Notes under the pieces: model-generated
What the model saw: the letters and a program-made list of their open reading frames with translations, nothing else
The model's database searches: none
What the model was told of the DNA's origin: nothing
Assembly (NCBI GenBank): GCA_009838625.1
Contig: VXRG01000141.1
Location: 26,427-76,143, forward strand
From: Caldilineaceae bacterium SB0664_bin_27
Lineage (GTDB): Bacteria; Chloroflexota; Anaerolineae; Caldilineales; Caldilineaceae
Direction: 5' to 3'
Length of the DNA stretch: 49,717 bases
Shown: in pieces, positions 1 to 9,207 of the stretch
Numbering within the stretch: position 1 is the first letter of the stretch
How the letters are laid out: every line of letters starts with the position of its first letter
Position numbers and translations under genes: made by a program

Positions 1-110
1 ATCTCACCGCCCCCCCCCGTGCTCGCGCTGGCCTTGCCGCTCTTACCTCTTTCTCTCCCCCCCCCCCCCCCCCGCGCCCGGGCCCCCCGCCCCCCCCCCC
101 CTCGCCGCGA
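1..110. other. Low-complexity poly-C/G contig edge
   Basis: This stretch is dominated by long runs of C interrupted by short CG-rich pieces. The reverse-strand reading frame of the neighbouring lipoprotein happens to stay open through it, but it would encode almost only glycine and arginine. It looks like homopolymer assembly or sequencing error at a contig end, not genuine coding sequence. Confidence 0.7.
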
Positions 111-553
111 TTGCGCCAGAAATTGATTGCGCCGCCGACGCGTGTCAGCGCGAGGTCGGTCCAACCATCCCCATCCACATCTACTGCGGTTACGGCGCGA
201 GTGCGACCGACCGGCATCTGCTCCTGGCGGAAGTTCAGGTCTCCTTCGTTCCAGAAGATGGAGTTGGGTTTGTCGTAATTGCCGAGGACGAGGTCGAGGT
301 CGCCGTCATTGTCTAGATCGTTGATGGCGACACCGGAGCCGTTGGCCTCGTACATACGGATGATGCCGTCGGCCGTCGTGGTGATGTGGGGGAGGTCGTG
401 GGTGATAAACTGGTCGTCACAGGGACCCGTTTCAGGGTTGAACTGCTCGACCTGGACCGAAGCGGGCACGGTCAGGTTGAGAAGATCGTTGTTCGGTGCA
501 CAGCCGCTGAATACGAGACAGAACAGGACAAAGAGAACAGCGGCGGGCATCAT
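1..553 (-). CDS. FG-GAP/VCBS-repeat lipoprotein, C-terminus cut by window edge
   Basis: A reverse-strand frame starts at ATG 551-553 (or the adjacent ATG 548-550) and runs off the left edge. The N-terminus is a lipoprotein-type signal: hydrophobic residues MPAAVLFVLFCLVF, then FSGCA, with Cys18 as the likely lipidated residue. Two FG-GAP/VCBS-like calcium-binding blades follow. The first contains DLDNDGDLDLVLGNYD and the second DVDGDGWTDLALTR. Such proteins fold as extracellular beta-propellers; lipidation would tether this one to the outer face of the membrane. Family members are usually several hundred residues long, so most is missing. Sequence below position ~110 is unreliable. A near-consensus promoter lies 158 bp upstream. 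Ligand unknown. Confidence 0.75.
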   Translation of the reverse strand, partial: MMPAAVLFVLFCLVFSGCAPNNDLLNLTVPASVQVEQFNPETGPCDDQFITHDLPHITTTADGIIRMYEANGSGVAINDLDNDGDLDLVLGNYDKPNSIFWNEGDLNFRQEQMPVGRTRAVTAVDVDGDGWTDLALTRVGGAINFWRNRGEGGGGGGPGRGGGGGGEKEVRAARPARARGGAVR

Positions 554-1205
554 CGTGGAGCCTGTCTTGATACTAACGGCTGTCCGATAACGTCCGGCAA
601 GGTGAGACCGGCTAAGCGAGAGCATCGGAGAAACCGATAACCCATTCCGATTTGCATTCACGGTTCTGTCTCCCCGTTACATTGAAAGTGAGGGGTAAGG
701 AAGTGTGTTCAGTATATGTCGAAGGACCGCGGCTGTCAACGGATAGCAGATCGGCCTGAGAACCAGTTTTGGTCAGATCTGAAGTGGTCAGTGGGTTGGG
801 TTTGCGGGCGGGGGAGGGGCACTGTTGGACAGAAAAGCTGCTGGGGAACCGAAAGATTGGTGGCTAGCTAGAGGGGGGCGCAGCCCCTGCCCAATGGAGG
901 GCCGAATGCCCAACCGCACAGAGGCGAGCAGACTGTGGTGAGGAGAAAGGAGAGAGAAGAGCCTGTCATTGGTCATTCCGAGAGGCGAACACCGGGGCGC
1001 ACTTACGAGCGCATGACGAGAAGTGTACGGCTTTTGTACGAGTTGCCGGGAGCGAATGGGAAGCGCGCTGTTTCTTCAACATTTCACTTGCCCGCGTTTA
1101 TGTTCTTGTGTATTCTATCTCGGCTGAAATGCAGGTAGGACCCTGATCGGTAGAATATCTTTGCGTTCAGGCAATGTACATAAACCATCAGCCATAAGAA
1201 GAAGA
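554..1205. other. Gene-free region between divergent lipoprotein and topA genes
   Basis: This is 652 bp between two divergent genes. It contains the minus-strand promoter at 711-739. I see no convincing gene: the short open frames lack ribosome binding sites and recognisable motifs. No strong topA promoter stands out. Confidence 0.6.
711..739 (-). promoter_or_regulatory. Sigma-70-type promoter for FG-GAP lipoprotein
   Basis: Read on the minus strand, TTGACA (734-739) is followed by a 17-bp spacer and TATACT (711-716). This is a consensus -35 and a 5/6 -10 at ideal spacing, directed at the lipoprotein start at 553. It implies a leader of about 150 nt. Confidence 0.7.
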
Positions 1206-4106
1206 ATGTCGAAATTAGTCATTGTAGAGTCGCCGACAAAAGCCAGAACGATTCGCAGCTTTTTGCCTAGGGGATATGAAGTCAAGGCCAGCATGGGGCA
1301 CGTGCGCGATCTGCCGGCCTCCGCTGCCGAGATTCCCGCGAAGGTGAAGGGTGAGCCTTGGGCGCGGCTCGGTGTCAAGGTACAGGATGAGTTTGAGCCG
1401 CTGTATGTCGTTCCGTCGGACAAAAAGAAGGTCGTTTCCGAACTGAGGTCGGCTTTGAAAAGGGCGGACGAGGTCTTGCTCGCCACGGACGAGGACCGGG
1501 AAGGGGAGAGTATCGGCTGGCATCTCTATGAGGTGCTGAAGCCGAAGGTTCCGGTCAGGCGGATGATATTTCACGAAATAACGAGAGAGGCGATCGAGCA
1601 GGCTCTGAAATCGACGCGTTCGATCGACAACGATCTGGTGCGGGCGCAGGAGACGCGGCGCATTCTCGACCGCCTGGTGGGGTATACCGTCTCGCCGTTG
1701 TTGTGGAAAAAGATCGCGCCGAAGCTGTCGGCCGGCCGTGTGCAGAGTGCGGCGGTAAGGCTGCTGGTGCTGCGGGAGCGGGAGCGGCGGGCGTTCATGA
1801 GCGGCTCCTATTGGGACTTGAAGGCGCAGCTCAATAAGCGCCCGGACAGTATGGCGCACCGTTTTGAGGCCACGCTGGTGTCGGTGAACGGGACCCGGGT
1901 AGCCACAGGACGGGATTTCGATGAATCGACGGGAAAGATCGCGGCGGGAAAGCGGGTCAAGACGCACCCAAGCGAAGGCAGCGGGGACGTTCTGCTGCTC
2001 GACGAGGAGCAGGCGAGGGCCTTGCAGCAGCGTCTGCAAAACGGCAGCTGGGTTGTAGATTCGACCAAGAGCTCGGAACAGTCGCGTTCGCCGGCGCCGC
2101 CTTTCACGACGAGTACCTTACAGCAGGAGGCCAACCGCAAGAATCGGTGGGGCGCACGACACACGATGCGGGTGGCGCAGTCGTTATACGAAAACGGATA
2201 CATCACGTATATGCGCACCGATTCGGTGCATCTGAGCGACGAGGCCGTGAACGCAGCGCGGCGGCGTGTGCAGGAGCGCTACGGTGAACGGTATCTGACT
2301 GAGAAACCGCGGCGATACAGGACGAAGTCAAAGGGTGCGCAGGAGGCGCATGAGGCGATCCGGCCGGCGGGCAACGCGATGCGTCCCCTGGAAACGCTGC
2401 CGCTTTCGGGCGATGAGGCAACGCTGTACGATATGATCTGGAAGCGGACGGTGGCGACGCAGATGGCAAAGGCCCGACTGCGCACAACGACGGTGATGAT
2501 CCGTGCCACTGGCCAGCTGGAAAAGGACGCGGCGGATGAGGCGCTATTCCGCGCATCGGGACGAGAGATCCTCTTCCCGGGATACTTCCGTGCCTATGTA
2601 GAAGGCTCCGATGATCCCGATGCCGCGATTGAGAACCAGGAATCGCCGTTGCCGGCGCTGGCCAAGGATGAGGGAGTGGACTGCCGGGAACTGGATGCGG
2701 TGGGGCACGCCACGAAGCCGCCGGCCCGTTACACGGAGGCAACACTGGTTCGAGCCCTGGAGACGGAAGGCATCGGCCGCCCGAGCACGTACGCCACTAT
2801 CATCGACACGATTCAGAACCGGGGCTACGTATTCAAACAGCGGCAGGAGCTGGTGCCCACGTTCGTTGCGTTTGCGGTCGTACAGCTCCTGGAGAGCAAC
2901 TTCCAGGAGCTGGTGGACCTGAAGTTTACGGCGGAGATGGAGCAAACGCTGGATGACATTGCCGAGGGCGAGGTCGACTGGCTCGAATACCTGAACCAGT
3001 TCTATCTGAGTGAGCAGGGGTTGGAGAGCCAGGTCAGGGAAAAGGAGAACGCAATCGATCCCCGCCATGCGGGCCGGGTCGACTTTCCCGATCTGCCCGT
3101 GGAAGTGCGGATTGGTCAGTTTGGACCGTTCTTGGCGCGGGAGGTGAACGGCGACAGGCAGACGGTGAGCCTGCCGGATGATCTGGCGCCGGGAGATTTG
3201 GATGCGGCCGCGGCAGAGGCGCTGGTGAACGCCAAGCAGGAGGGGCCGATAAATTTGGGGAAGGACCCGGAGAGCGGCCAGCCGGTTCTGGTGAAGGATG
3301 GGCGTTTCGGCGCGTATGTGCAACTGGGCGAGGACGGGGCAAGAGAGGAGAGGCCGACTACCCCGGCTGGTCCGGTCGATATCAACACGGATACGGCCAG
3401 GGAGCTGGCCACCCTGCCGGGAATCGGACCGGGACTGGCCAAAGGGATCATCGCTGGCCGTCCCTATACATCGGCGGCGGACTTGGAGCGGGTTCCCCGG
3501 CTTAGCGCCAAGGCGGTTGAAACGCTCAAGCCCCTGGTTGTCGCGGGCAAAGGCAAGCCCAAGGCGGCGGACCCGTCTGCAGAGAAACGGCAGAGCGGGT
3601 CCAATGGGAAGCCGAAGCGGGCCAGCCTGCTTGAGGGCATGACGATGGAGGGGATGGACCTGGAAACTGCGCTGCAGCTCCTGAGCCTGCCGCGTGTGCT
3701 GGGGACGCACCCTGAAGACGGTGAAGAGGTGCGTGCCGGCGTCGGGCGTTACGGGCCGTACGTGGTTCACAACCGGAAGTTTGTGAGCCTGAAGGCGCCG
3801 GACAATGTGCTGGAAGTGGAACTCCCGCGTGCGCTGGCGTTGATCAAGGAGGCGCCGGACCGGAGACGGGGTAGTTCGACGCGCACGATTCTGAAGGAAC
3901 TGGGCGCGCATCCCAAAGACGGCGAACCGGTACTCGTGCTGGACGGAAGGTACGGTCCCTACGTCAACCACAATAGTACGAACGCCAATATTCCGAAGGA
4001 GACGGATCCCCAGAGCATTTCCCTGGAGCAGGCGGTGAAGATGCTGGCCGAGCGGGAGAGCAGGGGGAAGAGCTCAGGCAGAGGCCGCCGCAGGAGGAGG
4101 AGATAG
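1206..4106 (+). CDS. topA: DNA topoisomerase I (type IA), HhH-containing C-terminus
   Basis: The 966-aa type IA topoisomerase relaxes negatively supercoiled DNA through a 5'-phosphotyrosine intermediate. I chose ATG 1206 because it gives the family N-terminus [13 protein letters not shown]; an upstream TTG at 1161 adds an unrelated leader. The TOPRIM domain includes Glu8 and the metal ligands of ATDEDREGE (Asp95, Asp97). [13 protein letters not shown] and the active-site segment YITYMRTDS (nucleophile Tyr335) are intact. The usual C-terminal Cys4 zinc fingers are absent. Instead there are repeated Topo-C/Toprim_Crpt-like modules ([36 protein letters not shown]), a ComEA-like helix-hairpin-helix insert at about residues 722-780 ([20 protein letters not shown]), and a basic tail RGRRRRRR. 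Probably essential and monocistronic. Confidence 0.95.
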   Translation: MSKLVIVESPTKARTIRSFLPRGYEVKASMGHVRDLPASAAEIPAKVKGEPWARLGVKVQDEFEPLYVVPSDKKKVVSELRSALKRADEVLLATDEDREGESIGWHLYEVLKPKVPVRRMIFHEITREAIEQALKSTRSIDNDLVRAQETRRILDRLVGYTVSPLLWKKIAPKLSAGRVQSAAVRLLVLRERERRAFMSGSYWDLKAQLNKRPDSMAHRFEATLVSVNGTRVATGRDFDESTGKIAAGKRVKTHPSEGSGDVLLLDEEQARALQQRLQNGSWVVDSTKSSEQSRSPAPPFTTSTLQQEANRKNRWGARHTMRVAQSLYENGYITYMRTDSVHLSDEAVNAARRRVQERYGERYLTEKPRRYRTKSKGAQEAHEAIRPAGNAMRPLETLPLSGDEATLYDMIWKRTVATQMAKARLRTTTVMIRATGQLEKDAADEALFRASGREILFPGYFRAYVEGSDDPDAAIENQESPLPALAKDEGVDCRELDAVGHATKPPARYTEATLVRALETEGIGRPSTYATIIDTIQNRGYVFKQRQELVPTFVAFAVVQLLESNFQELVDLKFTAEMEQTLDDIAEGEVDWLEYLNQFYLSEQGLESQVREKENAIDPRHAGRVDFPDLPVEVRIGQFGPFLAREVNGDRQTVSLPDDLAPGDLDAAAAEALVNAKQEGPINLGKDPESGQPVLVKDGRFGAYVQLGEDGAREERPTTPAGPVDINTDTARELATLPGIGPGLAKGIIAGRPYTSAADLERVPRLSAKAVETLKPLVVAGKGKPKAADPSAEKRQSGSNGKPKRASLLEGMTMEGMDLETALQLLSLPRVLGTHPEDGEEVRAGVGRYGPYVVHNRKFVSLKAPDNVLEVELPRALALIKEAPDRRRGSSTRTILKELGAHPKDGEPVLVLDGRYGPYVNHNSTNANIPKETDPQSISLEQAVKMLAERESRGKSSGRGRRRRRR

Positions 4107-4145
4107 TCCTCTGACTCTCTGTGGCCACTTGCAAGGAGAAAAGGT

Positions 4146-4964
4146 GTGGGTTGGACTAAGCACCTTGGTAAAGACAACCGCGGGAGCCGGCCGCGCTGTG
4201 TGCTGCTTTTGGACGGTGGCAAAGAGGAGGTGGCTGCCCGGTTGACCCGGTTGGTTGGCGTTGAAGATGTCACGATTGCAGGTGACGATATATGGCAGCC
4301 TCGCGGGAAGCCAGTGCAGAAGTTAGACGGCTCGTGGGACACGACGACCGCGGAGGAAGTGGAGTTGGACAAGCCAACGGACCTCTTGCCCCTGTCAACG
4401 AGCGAGCGCTTGAGGAACTGGTGGCTGGCGGCCTCTGAAAACAGACCCCGGACACCGAACTGGGACATTGCCAGCACCTGCACAATTCGGGGCGCGAAAG
4501 GCCTTCTTCTGGTCGAGGCGAAAGCGCACTGGAACGAACTGGCCCGGTCGTCAGAAGGGAAACGGCTGGCTAAGTCTGCCTCTGTCGGCACGCTGAAGAA
4601 TCACGAGAAGATCGGCACAGCGATCGAGGAAGCGGCTGTTGGCCTCCGAGCGGCGACTGGCGGCAGCTGGCGTATCGCGCGGGACACTCATTACCAGCTG
4701 TCCAACCGGTTCGCCTGGTCGTGGAAGCTGGCCTCCCTGGGGACGCCGGTTGTTCTTGTCTATCTGGGATTCCTCTATGCTACGGATATCGCCAAAGGGG
4801 GAAATCTTTTTCACTCCGAGGCGCACTGGGAACGGATCGTTAAGGGCCATTGTGAGGGCGTAGTCGACAGTAGCTGTTGGGGACAGTGGCTGGATGTCAA
4901 TCGCGTGCCGATGCTCCCCTTGATTCGGGCGTTGAATCAGCCATTTCGGAATTGCGGGGATTGA
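4146..4964 (+). CDS. Hypothetical protein, possible PD-(D/E)XK-like nuclease fold
   Basis: I do not recognise this 272-aa protein with certainty. The start is GTG 4146, seven bases after AAGGAG (4133-4138). Residues about 105-125 read WDIASTCTIRGAKGLLLVEAKAH: an Asp, a hydrophobic strand and then ExK. That spacing is typical of the PD-(D/E)XK restriction-endonuclease-like core, which binds a divalent metal and cleaves DNA. The N-terminus (RPRCVLLLDGG) could be another strand. The C-terminal half is Trp-rich with a hydrophobic stretch (GTPVVLVYLGFLYA). No partner methylase or helicase is nearby, so this is not an evident restriction system. It lies 39 bp after topA and may be cotranscribed. 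Function is inferred from one motif only. Confidence 0.6.
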   Translation: MGWTKHLGKDNRGSRPRCVLLLDGGKEEVAARLTRLVGVEDVTIAGDDIWQPRGKPVQKLDGSWDTTTAEEVELDKPTDLLPLSTSERLRNWWLAASENRPRTPNWDIASTCTIRGAKGLLLVEAKAHWNELARSSEGKRLAKSASVGTLKNHEKIGTAIEEAAVGLRAATGGSWRIARDTHYQLSNRFAWSWKLASLGTPVVLVYLGFLYATDIAKGGNLFHSEAHWERIVKGHCEGVVDSSCWGQWLDVNRVPMLPLIRALNQPFRNCGD

Positions 4965-5151
4965 AACCCAATGCTCGCCCTGCCAAAGCAGATTCAATAT
5001 GGAAATCGAACTGTTCCGCGAGTTAGGTTTTGGGTAGTTCGCTCGGTTTTCTCTTCTGTGAATCGTCCGGCTACAATAACGTGAAACTCGGAACCGAATA
5101 TTGGGAAGGCTGTCTATACGCCGACAGCGCAGACTGGACCCAGGAAGAGGA

Positions 5152-5475
5152 ATGATCAGAAAAACGTACGACATCGTGCCCGATGAAAGCGATCAGACGC
5201 ACCCTGTCATCTGGCACATCCATACGCTCTGGCAGACCGACGAGGAAGGTCTGCTGCGTGAGTTCCATTCCAGCTATGTCTCTCTCGACAAAGCCGAGGA
5301 CGCGGTCCGCGAGCGCCTTATCCACGCGGGACATCGCCCGGATGTATCCGCTCTGGCGGCCCATCGAATTGCCGTCAGGGCGCTGGAGACATACATGGAC
5401 CAACTGGACGACGCCGAGTGGGTCGACGGCGTACTCGGCGACGCTTTGGACGCGGGGGAGGAAGGCAGTCGGTGA
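5152..5475 (+). CDS. Small hypothetical protein (107 aa)
   Basis: ATG 5152 is preceded by AGGAAGAGG, giving a 107-aa acidic protein beginning MIRKTYDIVPD. An upstream in-frame start at 5101 has no ribosome binding site. The sequence is soluble, rich in Asp, Glu and His, and predicted mostly helical in its second half (DKAEDAVRERLIHAG and ALETYMDQLDDAEWVDGVLG). I see no catalytic or DNA-binding motif and no signal peptide. It is convergent with chrA, 118 bp away, and separated from the upstream hypothetical by about 190 bp, so an operon is not evident. Confidence 0.55.
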   Translation: MIRKTYDIVPDESDQTHPVIWHIHTLWQTDEEGLLREFHSSYVSLDKAEDAVRERLIHAGHRPDVSALAAHRIAVRALETYMDQLDDAEWVDGVLGDALDAGEEGSR

Positions 5476-5593
5476 AGTGCTGCCTCGGGCGGGCTCTTGT
5501 AGTCGGGAACCTCGCCCAGATGGCGACTGCGCGGCATGGCGGCATGTGGCGCTGCCAGTGCGGGGTAGGTCCTGGAATCGATTCGAGCTTAAA

Positions 5594-6808
5594 TCAGGCC
5601 AGCAGCGAAAGCGGCCAGCCGAGCAGGGCGCCGCCGATGACGACCCAGGCGGAGGTGACGCGCCAGCGCAGTACCGCGGCCGCGGCGAGCAGGGCGATCA
5701 CTGCTGCGGGCCAGGCCGTGACTATATCTGTAGTCAGGCGCACGAGGACTGCCGCCATCAGGCCGACGGCGCTGACGTTGACCGCGTCGAGGAAGGCGCC
5801 CATCCATGCTGAGCGGCGCAGGCGGGGCACGATGGGGTTGAGGATGGCGACGAATACGAATGAGGGCGCGAAGATGGCGGCGGCGCTGACGGCCGCGCCG
5901 GGAATGCCGGCGAGCACGTAGCCGATAAAGGCAGCGGTAGAGAGGACGGGCCCGGGGGTGAACTGACCGATGGCGATGGCGTCGAGCAGTTGCTGCTGGG
6001 TGAGCCAACCGTATTTGTGGACCAGATCGCCTTCGAGAAAGGCGACGAGGACGTAGCCGCTGCCGTAGAGAACGCTGCCGACCTTGAGGAAGAAGAGGCC
6101 GAGCGCGCCGACGGTTAAGGCGGGAACGGCGGCGGCCGCGAGCAGAGCCGCCCACTTGAGCGCTGACGCAGGTGACTGGCCTGCCCAAGGGAGTTCATAG
6201 CCGCTATCCGGCAGTGCTAGCAGCGCGAGGGAGCCGCCGCTCCAGCCGGCCATTGCCCGTAGGGCGAGCATACCCAGCACGCCCCCTGCAATCAGCGACC
6301 AGATCACAGGCACGCCAAGGTGGACGGCACCAGCGACTGCGATACCGATGACGGCGAGGGCGATGCGCGTGTTGGCTGCTTCCTTAGGCTTGGAGGCCGT
6401 TTGGCCCAGACGCCAGAGGGCGCCGAGGATGACTGCCAGGACCGCGGGCTTTACGCCTGCCAGGAAGGGTTGCACGGCCGGCAACGTGCCGTATTTCATG
6501 TAGACCCAGGCTATCAGCGTGGACAGGAGGACGGCAGGCAGCACAAAAGATATGCCGGCGGCGAGCAGCCCGGGCCAGCCGGCGCGCTGATAGCCGATAT
6601 GGATCATCATTTCGGTAGAATTGGGGCCGGGGATCAGGTTGGTGGCGCCGACCAGGTCGAGAAAGTGTTCGCGGCTGAGCCATTTGCGGCGGGCAACGGC
6701 CTCATCTTCGAGCATGGCGATGTGGCTGGCTGGGCCCCCAAAGCCGATGATCCCCAGTTTTCCACACAGTTTGACGACTTCACCAACGGTTCCCGTAGCC
6801 AATTTCAC
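5594..6808 (-). CDS. chrA: Chromate transporter, ChrA/CHR family
   Basis: A 404-aa membrane protein with the two-domain (long-chain) CHR architecture. The N-terminal half carries the signature GFGGPASHIAMLEDEAV and the loop NLIPGPNSTEMMIHIGY. The C-terminal half repeats the theme with GQFTPGPVLSTAAFIGYVLAG. About ten hydrophobic helices are visible. Known members export chromate, often driven by proton or sulfate exchange, but many environmental homologues lack demonstrated chromate activity. The start is GTG (6806-6808) after a weak AAGG site; no better upstream ATG is available. No chrB-type regulator is adjacent. It is transcribed convergently to the small hypothetical at 5152. Confidence 0.9.
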   Translation of the reverse strand: MKLATGTVGEVVKLCGKLGIIGFGGPASHIAMLEDEAVARRKWLSREHFLDLVGATNLIPGPNSTEMMIHIGYQRAGWPGLLAAGISFVLPAVLLSTLIAWVYMKYGTLPAVQPFLAGVKPAVLAVILGALWRLGQTASKPKEAANTRIALAVIGIAVAGAVHLGVPVIWSLIAGGVLGMLALRAMAGWSGGSLALLALPDSGYELPWAGQSPASALKWAALLAAAAVPALTVGALGLFFLKVGSVLYGSGYVLVAFLEGDLVHKYGWLTQQQLLDAIAIGQFTPGPVLSTAAFIGYVLAGIPGAAVSAAAIFAPSFVFVAILNPIVPRLRRSAWMGAFLDAVNVSAVGLMAAVLVRLTTDIVTAWPAAVIALLAAAAVLRWRVTSAWVVIGGALLGWPLSLLA

Positions 6809-7105
6809 ACCTTATGTTTCTGTTCGGACTGATTCCTTCTGATATGGAGGGACTTTGCCAGGAACTGCGCGCGCATACAACTCGTTGAGACTACATGGTT
6901 GTATTGTTTGATTCAGACGGAAATGTACCGAAGTGCATCTCGTTTGTCAACGTCCGATCTACAGCCCGACCGCAGGATCCGAGCCGCGTAGCCAGAGGAT
7001 CTGAGGTCAGCAGCCCGCATTACGGCGGGCTCTCAGACTGGAGGCGTCCAGCGGGAGTGCGCTCCTGACAAACCCTGCCGGCGCATGTGGGAGGCAGAGA
7101 GGATG

Positions 7106-7134
7106 TTGACCAATGCCAATGTTGGCCATATACT
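7106..7134 (+). promoter_or_regulatory. Sigma-70-type promoter for CapA-like gene
   Basis: TTGACC (7106-7111), 17-bp spacer, TATACT (7129-7134). The spacer contains the small palindrome CCAATGTTGG. Initiation would fall near 7141, inside the first copy of the tandem repeat, so the repeats form the start of the transcript. Confidence 0.7.
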
Positions 7135-7138
7135 TTTG

Positions 7139-7188
7139 ATTTGGACTCTTAATTTGGACTCTTAATTTGGACTCTTAATTTGGACTCT
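7139..7188 (+). repeat. Four tandem copies of a 13-bp unit at the predicted transcription start
   Basis: The unit ATTTGGACTCTTA occurs head to tail at 7139-7151, 7152-7164 and 7165-7177, with a fourth copy of the first 11 bp at 7178-7188. The copies are identical. They begin 4 bp after the -10 element at 7129-7134 and end about 63 bp before the ATG at 7252. Copy number could vary by slippage. Confidence 0.95.
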
Positions 7189-7251
7189 GTGTCAGGAGAC
7201 CTCCAAAGCTCAGATTTCCAGCAGATATCAGGCACAGGCAGTTAATTGGCA

Positions 7252-9126
7252 ATGTCGAACCGACTAGGCGCCATCCGAAGACAGATAAAGCAGCAGTTGC
7301 GGCTCGGATCGCACGTTATTCAAGCGGTCATGCGTGGGATGCAACGTATGTTTGCTGCCGCCCGGATCCTTCCTTTCGCTCGGATCCTTCCTTTCAATGT
7401 GGAAGTCACAAACTGGCGGGCTCCCGGCCGGCTGTTCGTCACTGTACTGTTGGGCTTTATTGGCGTGGCCGCGGCAACCTCGATTGCGAGTTTTGCGAGT
7501 GGGACGCAGAGCGCCGAAGAAGTGGGAAGCATCTCTGAGACGCAACTGCAGCCGGAGGCGCGGCAGGCAGACAGCCGCAATGGCTGGTTGACAGTCGCGC
7601 TTGACACCGCTCTGCCCGAACGCTATTTCGGTCAACTGCTCACTGCGGCCTTTGGACTGGACGAGATTGTGTCCGGCGGCGCTCGCAAGACGGTCTTTCT
7701 GCTCGATCAGCCGCGTAACGCGGACGTGCAAATCCGATTGGTGGCCGGGACTGGGGAGGCGGGCAGTGTGTTATACACCCGCTACCTGGTGGCGGTTGCA
7801 CCCTTTGCCACAGTTCAGGATGACGTTTCGATGGCGGAGTTGACGCTGCGCTGGCAGGGCAGAGGCAGCGGCCCGCTGATCGTTGATGCCGATTACGTAT
7901 CGGAACTGGAGGCGATTTTCGGTGAAGAGGCAGCCGACACGGTGCAGACGGCCAGCGGCAGCGTCCTTCCCGCGATGTTGGAGGCGTCGACCGGCGCCTT
8001 GGCGATTGTGCCCTTCGAAGGCCTTACACCCGTCCTTAAAGTATTGCGCCTGAACGGCTCAAACATTGTCAGCAACACCTTTGACCCGGCCGCCTATCCG
8101 CTGACTGCAGTGGTGTCCGCTTTTGGTACGGAGAGAGAAGCCGTTGCTTCCGCCCTACGGCCTCAGATCACTGAGCCGACGAACCGCAACCCCAAAGAGT
8201 TGACGACCCTGATCATGACGGGTGTAACGGCGATGGCCCGCGTTACCGCGGCACGCATGGAAACGAAGGGTTACGTCTACCCGGCCCAGGTGATCTCGCC
8301 GACGCTGCGTGCGGCCGACATTACTCACATCAGCAATGAAGTACCATTTCTGGATGGCTGTAGCGTCGATCCGTCTTTGAACAACATGATCTTATGCAGC
8401 AGTCCGGCTTATTGGGCGGCACTGGAGGCGCTTGGTACCGATATCGTGGGACTGAGCGGGAACCATGTCAACGACTTCGGACAGGAGGGCGCGCGCGAGT
8501 CGATTGGCTGGTATCGGGAGAACGGGATTCCCATTTATGGAAGCGGTCTGAATGAGGAGGAGGCGTGCGCGCCCCTGTTATTTCAGCACAACGGCAACCG
8601 CTTCGCCTTCTTCGCGGCGCTGGCCCACTATCCCAGCTTTGCCTGGGCGACCGAGGACGGGCCGGGCGCCTGCCACTATTACGGAAATAAAGAGCGCATC
8701 TTTGCCAGGATCGCGGCACTCCGCAACGAAGTCGACGTGATCGCGGTTGAGTTGCAGCATGAAGAAGTTTACAACCCGGGGCCGATCTTCCGGCAAGTTC
8801 AGGAGTATCGCGAATTGCGTGCGGCAGGCGCGGACATTGTCACCGGTGTACAGAGCCACGTGCCGCAGGCGATGGAGCCTTATGGGTATGGGAATGAGAA
8901 GCCCGGCATAATAGTCTACGGTTTGGGCAACTTGTTCTTCGATCAGATGTGGAGCTGGCAGACGCGTACTTCACTGATTGCCCGCCATACAGTCCATGGC
9001 GGACGTGTTATCAGCACGGAGATCCTGACCGCGGTGCTTGAAGACTACGCGCAACCGCGCTGGACGACTGCGGTTGAACGCTCTGATCTTTTGAGGCAGA
9101 TCTTCAACGCAGCGCCGGCGCGTTGA
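7252..9126 (+). CDS. CapA-family phosphoesterase-like membrane protein
   Basis: A 624-aa protein. ATG 7252 was chosen over TTG 7246; both lack a strong ribosome binding site. A basic N-terminus precedes one membrane segment (about residues 60-82). Residues about 110-300 form a domain resembling periplasmic binding proteins (GALAIVPFEGLTP). The C-terminal half is a PGA_cap/CapA domain of the calcineurin-like phosphoesterase fold. It retains GLSGNHVNDFGQEG, TGVQSHVPQAMEPY and YGLGNLFFDQ. The first metal motif, usually GD followed by GR, reads TGVTAMAR, so the conserved Asp is missing, and the usual HWG motif reads QHEEVY. Family members act in poly-gamma-glutamate or polysaccharide export; here catalysis is doubtful. 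The N-terminal coding region has an 18-bp tandem duplication (7363-7398, RILPFA/RILPFN). Confidence 0.85.
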   Translation: MSNRLGAIRRQIKQQLRLGSHVIQAVMRGMQRMFAAARILPFARILPFNVEVTNWRAPGRLFVTVLLGFIGVAAATSIASFASGTQSAEEVGSISETQLQPEARQADSRNGWLTVALDTALPERYFGQLLTAAFGLDEIVSGGARKTVFLLDQPRNADVQIRLVAGTGEAGSVLYTRYLVAVAPFATVQDDVSMAELTLRWQGRGSGPLIVDADYVSELEAIFGEEAADTVQTASGSVLPAMLEASTGALAIVPFEGLTPVLKVLRLNGSNIVSNTFDPAAYPLTAVVSAFGTEREAVASALRPQITEPTNRNPKELTTLIMTGVTAMARVTAARMETKGYVYPAQVISPTLRAADITHISNEVPFLDGCSVDPSLNNMILCSSPAYWAALEALGTDIVGLSGNHVNDFGQEGARESIGWYRENGIPIYGSGLNEEEACAPLLFQHNGNRFAFFAALAHYPSFAWATEDGPGACHYYGNKERIFARIAALRNEVDVIAVELQHEEVYNPGPIFRQVQEYRELRAAGADIVTGVQSHVPQAMEPYGYGNEKPGIIVYGLGNLFFDQMWSWQTRTSLIARHTVHGGRVISTEILTAVLEDYAQPRWTTAVERSDLLRQIFNAAPAR

Positions 9127-9207
9127 AAGTAACCTTCGTTGGAGGAAGGGTGGCTTGGAGATTGCCTTCCGGGTTGGATCGTGTGTCGGAGAATTGCACC
9201 AGGCAGC

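Larger units (their letters stand above)
6809..7251. other. Divergent intergenic region, chrA / CapA-like gene
   Basis: The 443 bp hold a perfect 7-bp hairpin (AGCCCGC 7012-7018, GCGGGCT 7025-7031) without a T tract, the promoter at 7106-7134 and the 13-bp tandem repeat at 7139-7188. No gene is apparent. Confidence 0.6.

Noticed and set aside
1..110. Poly-C block as a biological element
   Set aside because: Multiple long homopolymer runs exactly at the sequence edge are best explained by assembly error.
2748..2765. GGTTCGAGCCC word resembling a tRNA T-arm
   Set aside because: Lies inside the topA coding frame, with no acceptor or anticodon arms nearby.
2544..3971. Long minus-strand open frame opposite topA
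   Set aside because: Antisense shadow of a GC-rich conserved gene; the translation has no recognisable domain and no ribosome site.
7363..7398. 18-bp tandem duplication in the CapA-like gene as regulatory repeat
   Set aside because: It is in-frame and simply duplicates six residues in a variable N-terminal region.
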